Shown one piece after another: positions 35,301 to 43,331 of a DNA stretch of 64,000 nt. Every line of letters begins with the position of its first letter. Within the stretch, counting starts at the first letter, position 1. The position numbers and the translations under genes are program-made. The stretch comes from JAHBNG01 sp039028975 (GTDB taxonomy: Bacteria > Chloroflexota > Anaerolineae > Caldilineales > Caldilineaceae): assembly GCA_039028975.1 (NCBI GenBank), contig JBCCHB010000034.1, positions 50,863 to 114,862 of the forward strand, given 5' to 3'. The notes under the pieces were generated by a model. The model saw nothing but the letters and a program-made list of their open reading frames with translations. It was not told the origin of the DNA and searched no databases.

Positions 35301-37050
35301 GTAGAAAGCGCCCATCCATCTGCTCGACTACCAGATATAGCCCTCTGAAATCGGTATCATATTGGGAGTTGATATCGTTCGGATCATCTGAATGCTCATT
35401 GGCATTGACGACAGCGCGGAAGTGAATATAGTGGGTCTTTGGCGCCTCAACACCAGCTAAGTTAAAGAGCCGAAAGCCTACAGATTCGAATAGCCCCTGT
35501 TCACCTCGATGAAGCCGTTCACCATGTTGGATGATTGCACCTAGATTTAGCTTATCCCACTTAACTGAATAGGGTTCACCATACTCATTATATGCTTGAA
35601 AATAGTGGCCTCGATTGAAGTCAAACTTGGCCATGGTTTTACCGGTCGCGTAACGCCAAGTCCCGCCCCGCGCCCGATAGCGAATGTGATCATAGACTTC
35701 ACCGTTGTAGACGAACGTTCCCTGCCAGCGGTACTCCGATCCCTCATATCCAGAGTTGTGAAGTGCCCTGGTAAAATCATGCTTCGTTGAAATAAGATGG
35801 TAGACGGGGAGGGGGCGCATGGTCTGAAAATCGAACGTTTGCACCTGGCTCAAGGAGCTACCAAAATCCTTGGGGCGAATGGCACCCTGCCAAGCTGGAA
35901 CCCCATCGTATACAAAATAAGCAAAATTAGGTTGGGGATCATCACTAAAGGGGACCGACACTGTGGCACCTTGACCATCCGCAGCCTGAATTCGATACCG
36001 AACCAGACGTCTGTGGACCTGAACAGATGCAGGTAAATTGGCTATATAGCGTTGACCAATTTCGCTTGGCTCTCCGTCCGCCTGCATTGGAAGCGTGACC
36101 CACTGAGTCACATAGAGCGGATCGCCTATTTCAATGTATTGGCCTGGCTCCACAATCTGGTAGCTTACCGTTACCCCGGTTACCCCCTCTGGATCGGCTA
36201 TCCAAGCTGAGATCTGAACACCTTGGTTCGATGTAGGTTGACGCGGCGAGTGCTCAACCTGTTCAACGTGAGGCGGCGCATTGGTTACCAGGATGGGATT
36301 AGGCAATCCTGGCGAAATGGGGGCAGAACGCCAGTTACCCGCCAATCCATTATCGAGGAGAGGGTGGAGCAGATTTATGGAGTGATTGGTGACATCACCT
36401 ACTGTTGGCCATGGAAAACCAAGACGGTAAGCAACCTGGTCGGCCACATCGGCGTTCGGTCGACGTAGTAAGAGCTCTTCACCATCGCCATTGAGGCGCC
36501 CTTCATAAGGTCCCAATGCCCTAATACCCCAAAGCGATGCTGCACGAGCAGGATCTTGGGCAATGACGAGAGTCTGCTCAGCTGGCACGAGGGTATTGGC
36601 AGCAAATAAGTAGCGAACTCCCCCATCCAGTAGCCAACCGGAGATGTCAACCGTTTCGCTAGTTGTATTGTATAGCTCAATAAACTCAGTACGTTCATTC
36701 TGGATGAATGGGCTATGGTGGATCTCATTGATGACGATGGATGATGCCACATCGGCGAAGAGGGAATCGGTTGGCAGAGAGCCTTGTGAGAACAAATTCG
36801 GGCCTGATTTCTCTTCAGTACTTTGGGACCCAGGTTCAGGTGCTAGTTCCGCTCGAGAATTCGCTTGGCTAGAAGGGCTTCCATATATGGCTTCAGAGGA
36901 TAAGGGCAGAGGGAATACCAGAATGAAAAGTAAAATGGCGAGAATCAGGCGCAGCAACTGCCGTAAAAGAAGACGATACGTGACTTGTATTGGATGAACT
37001 TGCAGAAATGTCATATTCTTCATGGGGGAACTCTGTACCAATTTCTCCAT
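32305..37050 (-). CDS. Giant secreted protein with lamin-tail domains and a CotH kinase-like domain
   Basis: The 1581-residue protein has an N-terminal signal-type helix (about 29-52). A lamin-tail domain follows (about 105-215; SIVINEIHHSP, FIELYNTTSETVDISGW). A CotH-like domain spans about 410-720, with YRARGGTWRYATGKTMAKFDF, RGLYLVVEQMDGRFLQE and HPWDIDQTWAE. Further lamin-tail segments (FIELKNVGQNPIDLSQAY, RIELWNPTRDIGNVEGWYL, FIEITNISTSTVALS) occupy the rest. CotH proteins are atypical protein kinases first found in spore coats; activity here is not shown. The role may be in the cell surface. The C-terminus ends without a visible sorting signal. Confidence 0.85.
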   Translation of the reverse strand: MEKLVQSSPMKNMTFLQVHPIQVTYRLLLRQLLRLILAILLFILVFPLPLSSEAIYGSPSSQANSRAELAPEPGSQSTEEKSGPNLFSQGSLPTDSLFADVASSIVINEIHHSPFIQNERTEFIELYNTTSETVDISGWLLDGGVRYLFAANTLVPAEQTLVIAQDPARAASLWGIRALGPYEGRLNGDGEELLLRRPNADVADQVAYRLGFPWPTVGDVTNHSINLLHPLLDNGLAGNWRSAPISPGLPNPILVTNAPPHVEQVEHSPRQPTSNQGVQISAWIADPEGVTGVTVSYQIVEPGQYIEIGDPLYVTQWVTLPMQADGEPSEIGQRYIANLPASVQVHRRLVRYRIQAADGQGATVSVPFSDDPQPNFAYFVYDGVPAWQGAIRPKDFGSSLSQVQTFDFQTMRPLPVYHLISTKHDFTRALHNSGYEGSEYRWQGTFVYNGEVYDHIRYRARGGTWRYATGKTMAKFDFNRGHYFQAYNEYGEPYSVKWDKLNLGAIIQHGERLHRGEQGLFESVGFRLFNLAGVEAPKTHYIHFRAVVNANEHSDDPNDINSQYDTDFRGLYLVVEQMDGRFLQEHSLPDGNLYKMEPGIYDRNNQGANSVSDYSDIQAFVGTYLSKPSEAWWHANLDGDKYYSYRSIVESIHHYDIHEGKNYFYFHNPESNLWEVHPWDIDQTWAETMVGTGYDALARAGAIRWPALRTAYHNRFRELLDLLFNPEQVGHLLNEQAALVNTPNDGHAMVDADRAMWDYNPMMKENDSNFTVARKAGQGRYYESSPTGDFPGMVDLMKEWVVNRTGWIYNEILTFEFEIPVTPMIAYSGPPGYPADSLHFSHSGFVDPQGDAFAGLEWRVAPIYYPGVTGYDPMERNQYEIESSWQSGVLTDLSPTIQIPSGACLPGQTCRVRVRMLDGAGHWSHWSAPVEFVAGSPTQPAATTVIPTELMYNPIHAGPIVGTNLDFIELKNVGQNPIDLSQAYFADGIQYTFPQGQVLAPQEILVLAEQVEDFEWLYGFAADGQYQGNLSNNGESIHLVDPFGRTIFEFSYSDSSPWPFEADNQGYSAVLRYPSSPNADPRDVDLSDAANWRASTRLLGSPMSDDPVPIVINELLANPANGDEARIELWNPTRDIGNVEGWYLTDSLDEPQQFQIPSNTFIQAGDYWLIGSNQWSQNVDGSILSLSPKGGKLYLLSATPEGRLTGYKHEIQYGAAETGVTTGRHLYGTSQERFVVQKEATFGATNDTPLIGPLVFSKISYRPVRGAEFIEITNISTSTVALSTSDSESLSWKIEGVFYQFPQGISVPPGGRLLLVPTDPNSACISNTYREVLDGNGVTLSNNMVTGAVRILGPYGSSLGDSGGHLALYRPGWIDLSGQPVYIQVEEVNYQNGLPWPPLNNQSEDIILTRNAARYSDDPTNWHTEPLISAAALSEIPEVVVCSFDVFYDPEADATKVHWTLYSETAVKSFNIWQGANELAQSAIRLNQEPIPAQSWQSDEEAENPGTVEIPKDTEAIGDGDEGSEGHSMVSYTFSFAHGAEENSSSMLYWLEALGENDENVTVAYTSQRAQLWMVYLPLLR

Positions 37051-37645
37051 TCATTGGCTATCCAAGTGAATATCGATGGGCTGATACAACTCTTGTCCCC
37101 TCGTAAAAACGGGATGTTCTATTTTCGGGGTTTCCCAGAGTAAATCGATAGCCAAATCTGCGCTAGCGAAGCGCCCATTTCGCGAAAAAAAACGCACTAA
37201 ATGTGTAACCGTTCACGCCCCCTGAGCTTGTCGAAGGGGTAACTCGGCTTCGACAAGCTCAGCCTACAGGGGGGGACTGAATGGCTACCTAAATGTAACC
37301 TGTTTCAACAGGACTCTGCCTATCAAACGACACTTGGCTACAGTCGTCGAGTGACCATTCATTCAGCGGCGAACAAATCGATATATAGTCAATTATTTTA
37401 AACGAACGCTTTAAAATAGTAATGGAACGTCGGATGTTCTGTTGAATTGTTTTATGTTATACTATAACTGTTATTTGTCGGTTGTACAGAATACAAAATG
37501 GGGCCTTTGCAAAATGGAAGATAATTTGTTGGAGGGCTATATCTGATCCACCTACTTGCGATGAGTCACAGAACAATTTATCAAATAGCTAAGGGGTTAA
37601 GTTATTTAATCTCCATCCCAAACCCAAGTTGGAGGATTACAGAGA
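37051..37645. other. 595-bp gap with repeats and an extended -10 promoter
   Basis: Contents are a weak family-2 repeat (37090-37165), the palindrome at 37218-37274, a perfect 9-bp inverted repeat TATTTTAAA/TTTAAAATA near 37391-37416, and an extended -10 (TGTTATACT, 37455-37463) that could drive the downstream acyltransferase gene. No ORF is convincing. Confidence 0.5.
37218..37274. repeat. Palindromic repeat with CTGAGCTTGTCGAAG arms
   Basis: CCCCCTGAGCTTGTCGAAG is followed by the inverted CTTCGACAAGCTCAG and then CCTACAGGGGGG. Sequences with this arm are common palindromic repeats in bacterial genomes (recollection). Confidence 0.75.
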
Positions 37646-38404
37646 GTGTTTATGGGAAACCTGCTCGCGTCAATTGCTCGTCGGTTTCTACTGGCGATAA
37701 GTAAGATTCTCTTTGTCGTCTTGCTGGATGTAAAGATTTCTGGGGAAGAAAATATTCCCCAGTCTGATGAACCACTGATTTTGGTTGCCAACCACTTTAG
37801 CTGGTTCGATGTTCCCTTGCTTACAGCCTTGTTACCCTTAAAGCCCGTTTTTATGGTTGCTACTGAATCAAGAAGAATGTTGTCTGTGCGGATCTTTATG
37901 CGTCTGTTCAATGGTATCCCCATTTGGCGCGGACAGGTTGATCGGAACGCATTTGTAGAAGCTAAGCACGTTTTACAGCATGGCGGAGTATTGGGTGTTT
38001 TTCCAGAAGGGGGAATCGATCCCGAAAAATCATCTCAAGCGAGCAGAGGCACGGTCATCTTAGATAGTCGCTATACGTGGGTTTCGCGAGTAAGCGGTCA
38101 ACTCACCCGCCCCCGTCCTGGCACGGCCTTTTTGGCGGTAGATACCGATGCACGTTTGTTGCCTGTAGGTCTACTTGGAACAGAGAAGATTGCGGATGAA
38201 GTCTTTAATTGGCGACGCCTGCTTATGCGGCGCAGCCGTATTGCTGTTGAAATTAAGATTGGCCCTGCTTTTGGTCCCCTGACCATCGATCCTGCTTTAC
38301 GGGGGCAAGAACGGCGAAACCATATTAATCACCTGGCAGACACGATTATGCGAAAGATCGCCGAACTGTTCCCGCCGGAAAAGAGAGGGCCGTATCGGGT
38401 GTAA
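37646..38404 (+). CDS. 1-acyl-sn-glycerol-3-phosphate acyltransferase (PlsC-like)
   Basis: The 252-residue membrane-associated enzyme has the catalytic NHFSWFD motif (HX4D; His50 and Asp55) and the substrate-binding VFPEG block near residue 117, in the order seen in PlsC. It adds the second acyl chain to make phosphatidic acid. The GTG at 37646 follows GGAGG with a 10-nt gap; an ATG at 37652 is also possible. It is separated from the next gene by a short convergent gap, so it stands alone. Confidence 0.88.
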   Translation: MFMGNLLASIARRFLLAISKILFVVLLDVKISGEENIPQSDEPLILVANHFSWFDVPLLTALLPLKPVFMVATESRRMLSVRIFMRLFNGIPIWRGQVDRNAFVEAKHVLQHGGVLGVFPEGGIDPEKSSQASRGTVILDSRYTWVSRVSGQLTRPRPGTAFLAVDTDARLLPVGLLGTEKIADEVFNWRRLLMRRSRIAVEIKIGPAFGPLTIDPALRGQERRNHINHLADTIMRKIAELFPPEKRGPYRV

Positions 38405-38457
38405 GTGATCACCGCCCCAGTTCAAACGCAGCTATTTTCCAACGCAGCCGAGCATGC

Positions 38458-39417
38458 TTATCGTGCTAACCGTTTTTTCATCTTTGATGTCAGTGGGACA
38501 ATAATGTGACCATCCTTGGCTGTGCCATAGGTGCGAGCAAATTCGGGACCATACACCCAAAGATAATTTACCACGTAGGCACAGGTAATGGCGTCTAAAG
38601 TATCTTCGTATCGTTTAAACGCTTTTCCACGCATTTGGCGAACGTCGGTTTGGGTAAGCAGTTTCTTGGTACGCTTTAGGGGCAAATCTGCCCAGCGCAG
38701 ATTGCGTAGGTAAACTTGGTAACGCTCCATCTCTTGCCATCGTTGCTCATAGCTGCGGCCAGCTCGTGCTTTGTATTTGAGTGTCTTATCCAAGTTGAAG
38801 AGGCTAACGTGGGCTGGATGGGGGTAAATTTCACAAAGCATGCGCCCTTTGGTTTGCCGAGGAATCGTGGCCTCTTGGGAGAATCGCAAGTGTTCAGATA
38901 GCAGAGCCGCAAGAGCCTCTCCACGTACATGGCTTTTAGACTGATTGTGGAGTGCCGACTGCTCTTCCCCGGCATTTTGATCGTCAGTATTATGAAGGCC
39001 AGTGTTTCGACAATCACCATTTCGACAATTAAGGTTAATCAATTGTTCAAAGCCGCTTGGCGCTGAAGCTGTCGAACGATTCATGCGTGCAAAAATTGAT
39101 CGATTGGCTGGTAATGCACCGGCTTGAAACTGACGCCAATCGGCACTGAGCGCCCGATCACAAAGTCGCGCACCACTTGAGTTGGGTACCTTAAGCGGCG
39201 CATCGATCCCGATAATGGCTGGGCTTTCTTTGTAGAGATGTTGGCGAATAAATGAAATGATTTCATCGTCACTGCCCAAATTGCCAGTATGGGCAATGAG
39301 ACGATTGTTGCGGATAATCGCACATCCAGTCGGATTGCGTTGGCTCCAAGCCAGATCGATACCGATAAAGAGGGGTTCTGATAGCTGTTTCGTCACTTTC
39401 TTTGTTGATTTTTTCAT
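38458..39417 (-). CDS. DUF429 family protein
   Basis: The 319-residue protein begins FIGIDLAWSQRNPTGCAII and continues with IIGIDAPLKVPN and, near the end, DTLDAITCAYVVNYL. This is the DUF429 pattern, which adopts an RNase H-like fold (acidic residues in the first and last motifs). Biological role unknown. A polar insertion near residues 140-170 separates the two halves. The gene is divergent from a methyltransferase, with start codons only 9 bp apart, so one of the two starts may be further in. Confidence 0.75.
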   Translation of the reverse strand: MKKSTKKVTKQLSEPLFIGIDLAWSQRNPTGCAIIRNNRLIAHTGNLGSDDEIISFIRQHLYKESPAIIGIDAPLKVPNSSGARLCDRALSADWRQFQAGALPANRSIFARMNRSTASAPSGFEQLINLNCRNGDCRNTGLHNTDDQNAGEEQSALHNQSKSHVRGEALAALLSEHLRFSQEATIPRQTKGRMLCEIYPHPAHVSLFNLDKTLKYKARAGRSYEQRWQEMERYQVYLRNLRWADLPLKRTKKLLTQTDVRQMRGKAFKRYEDTLDAITCAYVVNYLWVYGPEFARTYGTAKDGHIIVPLTSKMKKRLAR

Positions 39418-39426
39418 GATGGATGT

Positions 39427-40152
39427 ATGGGTGCAAATAACGACTTGACTTCAAATCATTCAGATAGACAGGTGCCGGATAAACAGGGACCGGGTGCCGC
39501 AGGTTTTTCTTTAGATTATTGGGAAACTAATTATGCCCAACCGGAGACAATGGATGGGATATACAACTCGCGCGGCCGAGCACTGGCACTTAAGGCGCTA
39601 CTCGACTCTGAGTATTTTGAGGTGGCAACACTCGTTGACTTGGGCTTTGGATTGGGTGCGCTATTCAAAGAGATGATCAATGTCTTCATGCCCCACATCG
39701 TTATAGGGCTAGAGCCATCTCCCTATGCCTATAACCGTCTACAACAGGTTATGCAAAACATGGAGCTGACCGATATTGAGTCGATTCAGATTCAACTCCT
39801 TCGTATGGACATTTCTCAATGGTGCCAACAGGAAAGTCAGCCAGCAGAATTTGATCTAGGCATCTGTACATCTGTCTTTCAGTATCTCTCTGACGCTGAA
39901 ATTCAGGCATCCCTCCCTATCATGGCAGAGCGTATTCGATACCTGTATTTTTCGGTTCCGACAGACCTCGAATTGCTTTTCCAGCGCGAAGAACTTCAAT
40001 TCCACGATCCATATGCCATAAGCCGATCAAAAGCAGTTTATCATGCGATGATTCAAGATCACTTCACTATTGTATCGAATCGCGTGCTAGAAAGCAAGCG
40101 TCACTTTAGTGCGAACACATCCTACTTTACCGATTTTTTATATCGCTTCTAG
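39427..40152 (+). CDS. Class I SAM-dependent methyltransferase
   Basis: The motif LVDLGFGLGALFKEMI (about residues 66-81) is a SAM-binding motif I, followed by GLEPSPYAYNRL and a DLGICTSVFQYLSD motif IV. The substrate cannot be told. The 241-residue ORF starts only 9 bp from the divergent DUF429 gene. The first 40 residues are polar and may not be part of the fold, so a later start (MDGIYNSRG, 39550) is possible. Confidence 0.75.
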   Translation: MGANNDLTSNHSDRQVPDKQGPGAAGFSLDYWETNYAQPETMDGIYNSRGRALALKALLDSEYFEVATLVDLGFGLGALFKEMINVFMPHIVIGLEPSPYAYNRLQQVMQNMELTDIESIQIQLLRMDISQWCQQESQPAEFDLGICTSVFQYLSDAEIQASLPIMAERIRYLYFSVPTDLELLFQREELQFHDPYAISRSKAVYHAMIQDHFTIVSNRVLESKRHFSANTSYFTDFLYRF

Positions 40153-40212
40153 CATCGCTTTTCGACAGGCGGGTCCCAGAGTCGCCATTGATTTCTGGCT
40201 CTGTTTCTAAAT

Positions 40213-41751
40213 CTAGTCATATAGGTTTGTCCCACTTAGCTCTTGAGTTCGTCTGGCTACATACTCTTCCAACTCGTCCCGAACTGCTTCCTCCAAAGGG
40301 GGAGGGCTATAGCCCTCGAGCAGGCTCTGCCATATTCCATGTGCCCGTTCCGCTGCATCCTTGCTACCACCTGCCGCCCATGTGTCATAGGTTTGTCGTT
40401 CGGCAATCGTAGAGGTATAAAACGCATCTTGGAAGCGTGCTTGGGTGTGCTCTGTGCCAAAGTGGTGACCACCAGGCCCCACCTGAGCGATCATGTCCAG
40501 AGCCAGGCTCTCTTGATCAATAGAAAACCCCCCCAGGAAATGACTAAACATGGCCAACTGCTCTAAATCCAGGATAAACTTTTCAAAGGATGCTGTCAGC
40601 CCTCCATCTAGCCAACCTACTGAATGCATCACCAAGTTGGCTTGGCCCATCACGGCTGGCCAAAGATTCCAAGATGTCTCATAGATGGCCTGAGCATCCG
40701 GTGTTTTGGCCGCAGTTAGGCTTCCGTTGCCGCGAAAGGGAAGCTGATAACGCCGGGCTAGTTGAGTGCCTACAAGCTGTGCCCATGCCCCTTCTGGTGT
40801 GCCAAATGCGGGGCTGCCACTCTTCATGTCGGTATTCGTGGTAAATCCACCATAGAGTACAGGCGCACCTGGGCGCACCAATTGAGTAAGGGTCACCCCA
40901 GCAAGCACCTCTGCGTTCTGTTGGGCCAAGGCCGCAGCCATTGTAATTGGACTCATGGCACCAGCCAGAATAAAGGGGGTTATGTAAGTGACCTGTCCTG
41001 CCCTCGCATACGTGATCAGGCCACCTAACATTCGGTCATCAAAGCGGAGGGGGCTATTGACGTTAATCACATCCCCGGTAACCGGTTCATCTGGCAATTG
41101 ACCGCCAAATGCAATGCGCGCCATCGAAATGGCGTCAGATGTGATGATACGCCCGTGGGCTGCTTCCTTGACGACCTTGTCACTTAGGGTATAGCCCGCA
41201 AACAATCGTTGTAGATGTCGCTGGTTGATGGGTATATCCTGCGCTGTTACCTGCTCCCAAGAGGCAAAGTGAAGCACATGACAAATCTGAGAAAGACGCA
41301 CGAAATTTTCAAAATCCGCCTGGGTTCCTGGACGTCGACCACCGACCAGATCGCTAACGTAGACCATTCCACCACATGGACCGAACGCTACATGATTGCC
41401 ACCAATGGTGACATTGTGGGCCGCATTGCGCGCTCGCCAAGTAAATGTTTTGGGGGCCGAGCGGATCGCCTCCATAACGATTCCTCGATCCAACCAGACA
41501 TGACGTGCAGCGCGATCGACCTTTGCCCCGGCTTGGGTCCAGATGTCAAGGGTTTCGTCATCCCAGAAATCGATGCCTATATTTTCTAGGATGTGAAGAG
41601 ACGCATTGTGAATCTGCTCAATTTGCTCCTCATCTAGTAATTCATATGGTGCATAGGGATTCTGGGGCTGTCGAAAAGGCAGCTCGGCCAAAGGAAGCAC
41701 CTGCCGTTTCGCGCGGCGAGCGGATCGCTTGGAGGCTCGTTGGTTAGACAT
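40213..41751 (-). CDS. Trimethylamine methyltransferase (MttB) family protein, non-pyrrolysine type
   Basis: The 512-residue product is an uninterrupted MttB-family barrel; the family's catalytic pyrrolysine codon (in-frame UAG) is absent, as in MtgB-type glycine betaine methyltransferases. Characteristic stretches include GIDFWDDE, GPCGGMVYVSD and APVLYGGFTTNTD (near residue 305). Such enzymes move a methyl group from a quaternary amine to a cobalamin corrinoid protein. No corrinoid protein or RamA is nearby. A sarcosine oxidase-like gene is divergent, which fits quaternary amine breakdown. Confidence 0.85.
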   Translation of the reverse strand: MSNQRASKRSARRAKRQVLPLAELPFRQPQNPYAPYELLDEEQIEQIHNASLHILENIGIDFWDDETLDIWTQAGAKVDRAARHVWLDRGIVMEAIRSAPKTFTWRARNAAHNVTIGGNHVAFGPCGGMVYVSDLVGGRRPGTQADFENFVRLSQICHVLHFASWEQVTAQDIPINQRHLQRLFAGYTLSDKVVKEAAHGRIITSDAISMARIAFGGQLPDEPVTGDVINVNSPLRFDDRMLGGLITYARAGQVTYITPFILAGAMSPITMAAALAQQNAEVLAGVTLTQLVRPGAPVLYGGFTTNTDMKSGSPAFGTPEGAWAQLVGTQLARRYQLPFRGNGSLTAAKTPDAQAIYETSWNLWPAVMGQANLVMHSVGWLDGGLTASFEKFILDLEQLAMFSHFLGGFSIDQESLALDMIAQVGPGGHHFGTEHTQARFQDAFYTSTIAERQTYDTWAAGGSKDAAERAHGIWQSLLEGYSPPPLEEAVRDELEEYVARRTQELSGTNLYD

Positions 41752-41762
41752 GGTATGACCTT

Positions 41763-41873
41763 TTTAGATGGCCAAAAAAGCTTGTCCCATCAAGATGAGG
41801 ATGTCTTCCCTTATCGGAATTCCCCAGAGTAGAGTGGACAAGAGGCGGGAGTAGACTTTTCTGGCGAAGTATA
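41763..41873. repeat. Palindromic repeat family 2, copy B
   Basis: About 111 bp from TTTAGATGGCCAAAAAAGCTT to ACTTTTCTGGCGAAGTATA. The core contains GATGAGGATGTC and CCCCAGAGTAGA blocks shared with copies A and D. It occupies most of the gap between the MttB and sarcosine oxidase genes. Confidence 0.75.
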
Positions 41874-42041
41874 CTTGGAAAAAACAACGATGACTACGCA
41901 CCACAATCAGCGTTATGTCTACTACAATGTAAAATCATTGGGGTTTGTTTGATTATTTTATCCTATAATTGTACACTACTTCTAGCAGAAAGTATGTACG
42001 AGAACAGGCAGGCGAGAGCAGGTTACTCAGAAAAGGGCAAT

Positions 42042-43208
42042 ATGAACAACACGTACGATGCAATTGTACTGGGGCTTGGTGGAATCGGCAGTGCCGCACT
42101 CTATTGGCTATCTCGCCAATTAGGGGAGCGGGTATTGGGCATGGAACAGTATGAGATCGGCCACCTCCACGGTGGCTCTCATGATCATTCCCGGATTATC
42201 CGCCTTTCCTACCATACGCCCAATTATGTGGCACTTGCCAAAGAAGCCTACGCCGCATGGGCAGTCGTTGAGGATGACAACAATGCACCGCTAATCCTTA
42301 AAACGGGTGGTTTGGACTTCGCTCCACCCAACTCTGCAATCCCTATCACCGATTACACATCCAGCCTTACTGCCCAGGGGGTATCATTTGAGATGCTGGA
42401 GCCAAACGAAGTGATGAAGCGTTGGCCTCAGTTCAACTTAGATGATGAGACGCCTGCCCTTTATCAAGAAGAAAGCGGGATCGCCCCTGCAGCCAAATGT
42501 GTTGCGTCCCACATTCACTTGGCCCAACAATATGGAGCACAGGTAATGACCGATAGCCCGGTGCAGCAGATTCGTGAAGCAGATGGTGAAGTGGAGGTCG
42601 TGAGCAATGGCACCACCTATCGCTGTCATCGTCTGGTAATCGCTTCTGGTGCCTGGAGCAATCATCACTTGGCCCACTTTGGCATTCATCTTCCCCTAAC
42701 CGTTACCAAAGAACAAGTTGTTTACTTTGATTCACCCAACTCTGACGATTTTGCTCCAGAGCGTTTCCCCATCTGGATCTGGATGGATGAACCTTGCTTC
42801 TACGGGTTTCCAGTCTATGGCGAACGAGGTCCTAAGGTGGCTCAAGATGCAGGTGGTGAAGAAACTACAGTTGAGACACGCACATATGAGCAAGATGAAG
42901 CCGCATTTCAGCGGGTAGACAGATTTGTACAGCAGGTACTGCCGTCGGCCCATGCCAAACCGATTTACAGCAAAACCTGCCTATATACCATGCCGCCAGA
43001 TCGAGATTTTGTCCTCGATTTTCTGCCTAACTCAAAGAATATTGTCATGGGCATTGGAGCCGGACATGCCTTTAAATTCTCTTCACTTTTGGGCAAGATT
43101 TTGGGCGAGTTGGTAATGGACGGTCAGAGTAATTCACCCATCAAACCCTTTGGCATCAGGCGTCCGATTCTTTGGGAAGCCAATCCCGTTAAGAATTTCA
43201 TGGTCTAA
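42042..43208 (+). CDS. Monomeric sarcosine oxidase / N-methyltryptophan oxidase-like FAD enzyme
   Basis: From ATG 42042 (AAAAGGG upstream), the product has 388 residues, the family length. It has the FAD Rossmann motif VLGLGGIGSAAL (residues 9-20), an HGGSHDHSRIIRLSYH stretch near 43-58, and Cys313 in KTCLYTMPPDRDF, the position of covalent FAD attachment in sarcosine oxidase. The enzyme oxidises secondary N-methyl amino acids, releasing formaldehyde and H2O2. It is divergent from the MttB-family gene. Confidence 0.88.
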   Translation: MNNTYDAIVLGLGGIGSAALYWLSRQLGERVLGMEQYEIGHLHGGSHDHSRIIRLSYHTPNYVALAKEAYAAWAVVEDDNNAPLILKTGGLDFAPPNSAIPITDYTSSLTAQGVSFEMLEPNEVMKRWPQFNLDDETPALYQEESGIAPAAKCVASHIHLAQQYGAQVMTDSPVQQIREADGEVEVVSNGTTYRCHRLVIASGAWSNHHLAHFGIHLPLTVTKEQVVYFDSPNSDDFAPERFPIWIWMDEPCFYGFPVYGERGPKVAQDAGGEETTVETRTYEQDEAAFQRVDRFVQQVLPSAHAKPIYSKTCLYTMPPDRDFVLDFLPNSKNIVMGIGAGHAFKFSSLLGKILGELVMDGQSNSPIKPFGIRRPILWEANPVKNFMV

Positions 43209-43272
43209 ATGCGGTCGTTTTCAAAACTGGAGTTGTCCAAAGCCTTTGCAGAAGAGCAAACTATATCTCAGG
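43209..43272. repeat. Palindromic repeat family 1, left arm and core
   Basis: Begins GCGGTCGTTTTCAAAAC and continues with a core like AGCCTTTGCAGAAGAGCAAAC. The right arm is lost. It lies between the sarcosine oxidase stop and xseA. Confidence 0.55.
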
Positions 43273-43331
43273 AACCGAGTATCAGCAGATCGCAATCGGA
43301 ATGATATCGGTAGAGCTAACTATAGATAATT

